DNA from: Erythrobacter sp. UBA1916
GTDB lineage: Bacteria; Pseudomonadota; Alphaproteobacteria; Sphingomonadales; Sphingomonadaceae
Length of the DNA stretch: 13,993 nt
Assembly (NCBI GenBank): GCA_002337385.1
Contig: DDFY01000010.1
Coordinates: 1,196 to 15,188, forward strand
Reading direction: 5' to 3'
Positions 12,947-13,993 of the stretch are shown here, piece after piece. Every line of letters begins with the position of its first letter. The first letter of the stretch is position 1. The translations under genes and the position numbers were made by a program. Under the pieces are notes generated by a model that saw only the letters and a list, made by a program, of their open reading frames with translations, had not been told where the DNA came from and did no database searches.

Positions 12947-13993
12947 ATGGGGAATGCAGTGGCGCATATCGATGAACTCACGACCAGCAACCGGCTCGGT
13001 CCCGGCGGCGAGCACGAGGCCTGCTTGCAGGGCACCAGCACGCGCAGCGGCGTGGCCGGCCTGAGCGAAGGGTTCTCGGTCGCGTCATGGCGCGATGCGG
13101 ATAACGCCGGTTTCATCGAAAAATGGCATCGCCTGGCACTTGCCAGCGCGACGCCCAATCCCTTCAACGAAGCATGGTTTCTGCTGCCATCGCTGCGCCA
13201 GTTCGACCCCAAGGGCGAGGTCATGCTCGCCACCCATGTCGTACACGGGGAACTGGTCGGGCTGATGCCCATGCTGCGCGACCGCGACTATCACGGCAGG
13301 CCTCTGCCGCATCTCGCCAACTGGCTGCATTCCAACGCCTTCAGCGGCGAACCCCTGGTCAGGGCCGATCATTGCGCGTCATTCTGGCAGCACATGCTCG
13401 ACTGGTGCGATCGTCACGCGCACGGCAGCCTGTTCTTCCACCTTTCCGGAATCCCGGCCGATGGCGCTGCCTTGGCGGCGCTGCGTGATATCGCCGGAAA
13501 ACCGGATCGCGGCCTGCGCATCGTCGAAACGATCGAGCGCGCCGTGCTGCACAGCGGACGATCCCCGCAAGACCATTTGCGCTTGGCGCTCGACAAGAAG
13601 CGCCGCAAGGAATTGAACCGCAAGCGGCGGCGGCTGGAAGAACTCGGCGAGTTGGTGCTGACGCGCCACGACGATGACACCGGGCTTGGCAGCTGGATCG
13701 ACCAGTTTCTCGAACTCGAACAGGCGGGTTGGAAAGGCGCCCAAGGCTCGGCGATCTCCAGCGCGCCGAATACCGAGGCCGTGTTCCGCGAAAGCCTGGA
13801 AGCGGCGGCCCGGCTGGGAAAACTCGAGCGATTGGCCTTCCACCTGGACGGACAACCGGTCGCCATGCTCAGCAGTTTCATCTGCGAGCCCCACGCCTTC
13901 GGGTTCAAGACCACATTCGATGAAAGCCTGGCAAAACTTTCCCCCGGCATGCTGCTGCAGGTCGAAAATCTCGCCATTCTCGAACGCAGGGGC
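12947..13993 (+). CDS. BioF2/GNAT-type acyltransferase, 3' end cut by window edge
   Basis: 349 codons are open to the right edge without a stop. The protein resembles the BioF2-like GNAT group (Acetyltransf_6), often annotated as CelD/BcsL-type or FemX-like acyltransferases near envelope polysaccharide genes. Seen: an N-terminal domain with NPFNEAWFLLPSL (71-83) and LVGLMPMLRDRDYHGRPL; the basic linker KKRRKELNRKRRRLEELG (217-234), typical of this group; and a second GNAT half with LAFHLDGQPVAMLSSFI (296-312), GFKTTFDESLAKLSPGMLLQ (319-338). The donor and acceptor are not evident. The start is ATG at 12947 or GTG at 12959; the latter has GGGGAA four bases upstream, while an in-frame TAA at 12917 limits extension. 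The gene follows the hppA terminator, so it has its own promoter within 12899-12946, where only a weak TATGCT (12932-12937) is visible. Confidence 0.78.
   Translation, partial: MGNAVAHIDELTTSNRLGPGGEHEACLQGTSTRSGVAGLSEGFSVASWRDADNAGFIEKWHRLALASATPNPFNEAWFLLPSLRQFDPKGEVMLATHVVHGELVGLMPMLRDRDYHGRPLPHLANWLHSNAFSGEPLVRADHCASFWQHMLDWCDRHAHGSLFFHLSGIPADGAALAALRDIAGKPDRGLRIVETIERAVLHSGRSPQDHLRLALDKKRRKELNRKRRRLEELGELVLTRHDDDTGLGSWIDQFLELEQAGWKGAQGSAISSAPNTEAVFRESLEAAARLGKLERLAFHLDGQPVAMLSSFICEPHAFGFKTTFDESLAKLSPGMLLQVENLAILERRG

Overview
The window is GC-rich chromosomal DNA with tightly packed genes. Gene content and order point to an alphaproteobacterium, most likely Sphingomonadales of the Erythrobacter type. 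The pointers are a cobS / J-domain protein / bolA neighbourhood, a short-form hisG followed by hisD-nusB-thiL, a membrane H+-pyrophosphatase, and a palindromic repeat of the CCCGGA...TCCGGG kind. This placement is an inference from memory of such genomes. I see no tRNA, rRNA, IS element, phage gene or CRISPR array, and no stretch above 300 bases lacks a gene.

Layout. (1) 1-1898: a cobS fragment (minus, running off the left edge), a glutathione S-transferase (plus) and a J-domain protein with a possible N-terminal metal site (minus). (2) 1954-5333: a plus-strand run bolA - GST - aldo/keto reductase - pirin - FKBP prolyl isomerase, with gaps of 4, 14, 4 and 28 bases, probably one transcript with a redox and electrophile flavour. 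(3) 5374-7162: two minus-strand genes, a YceI-like lipoprotein and a DUF2332 protein. (4) 7207-10555: hisG-hisD-nusB overlap by single bases at their stop/start junctions. A strong REP-like inverted repeat then separates nusB from thiL, which starts with TTG. (5) 10672-12840: a K+-independent-type H+-translocating pyrophosphatase, closed by the clearest intrinsic terminator in the window. (6) 12947 to the right edge: a BioF2/GNAT-type acyltransferase, cut by the window end.

How the parts relate. hisG and hisD catalyse the first and last steps of histidine synthesis. NusB is a transcription antitermination and rRNA-processing factor, and ThiL makes thiamine diphosphate. The pyrophosphatase hydrolyses PPi, a product of the HisG reaction among many others, and stores the energy as a proton gradient. 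The bolA run joins an Fe-S/redox trafficking factor to glutathione- and NAD(P)H-linked detoxification enzymes.

Most of the window is ordinary core and near-core metabolism, and I do not see a clear new biological system. The best second looks are the REP-like element next to the thiL ribosome site, the bolA-GST-AKR-pirin-FKBP run, a possible second cytosolic start in the FKBP gene, the CCCH-type metal site in the J-domain protein, and the apparently leaderless hisG.
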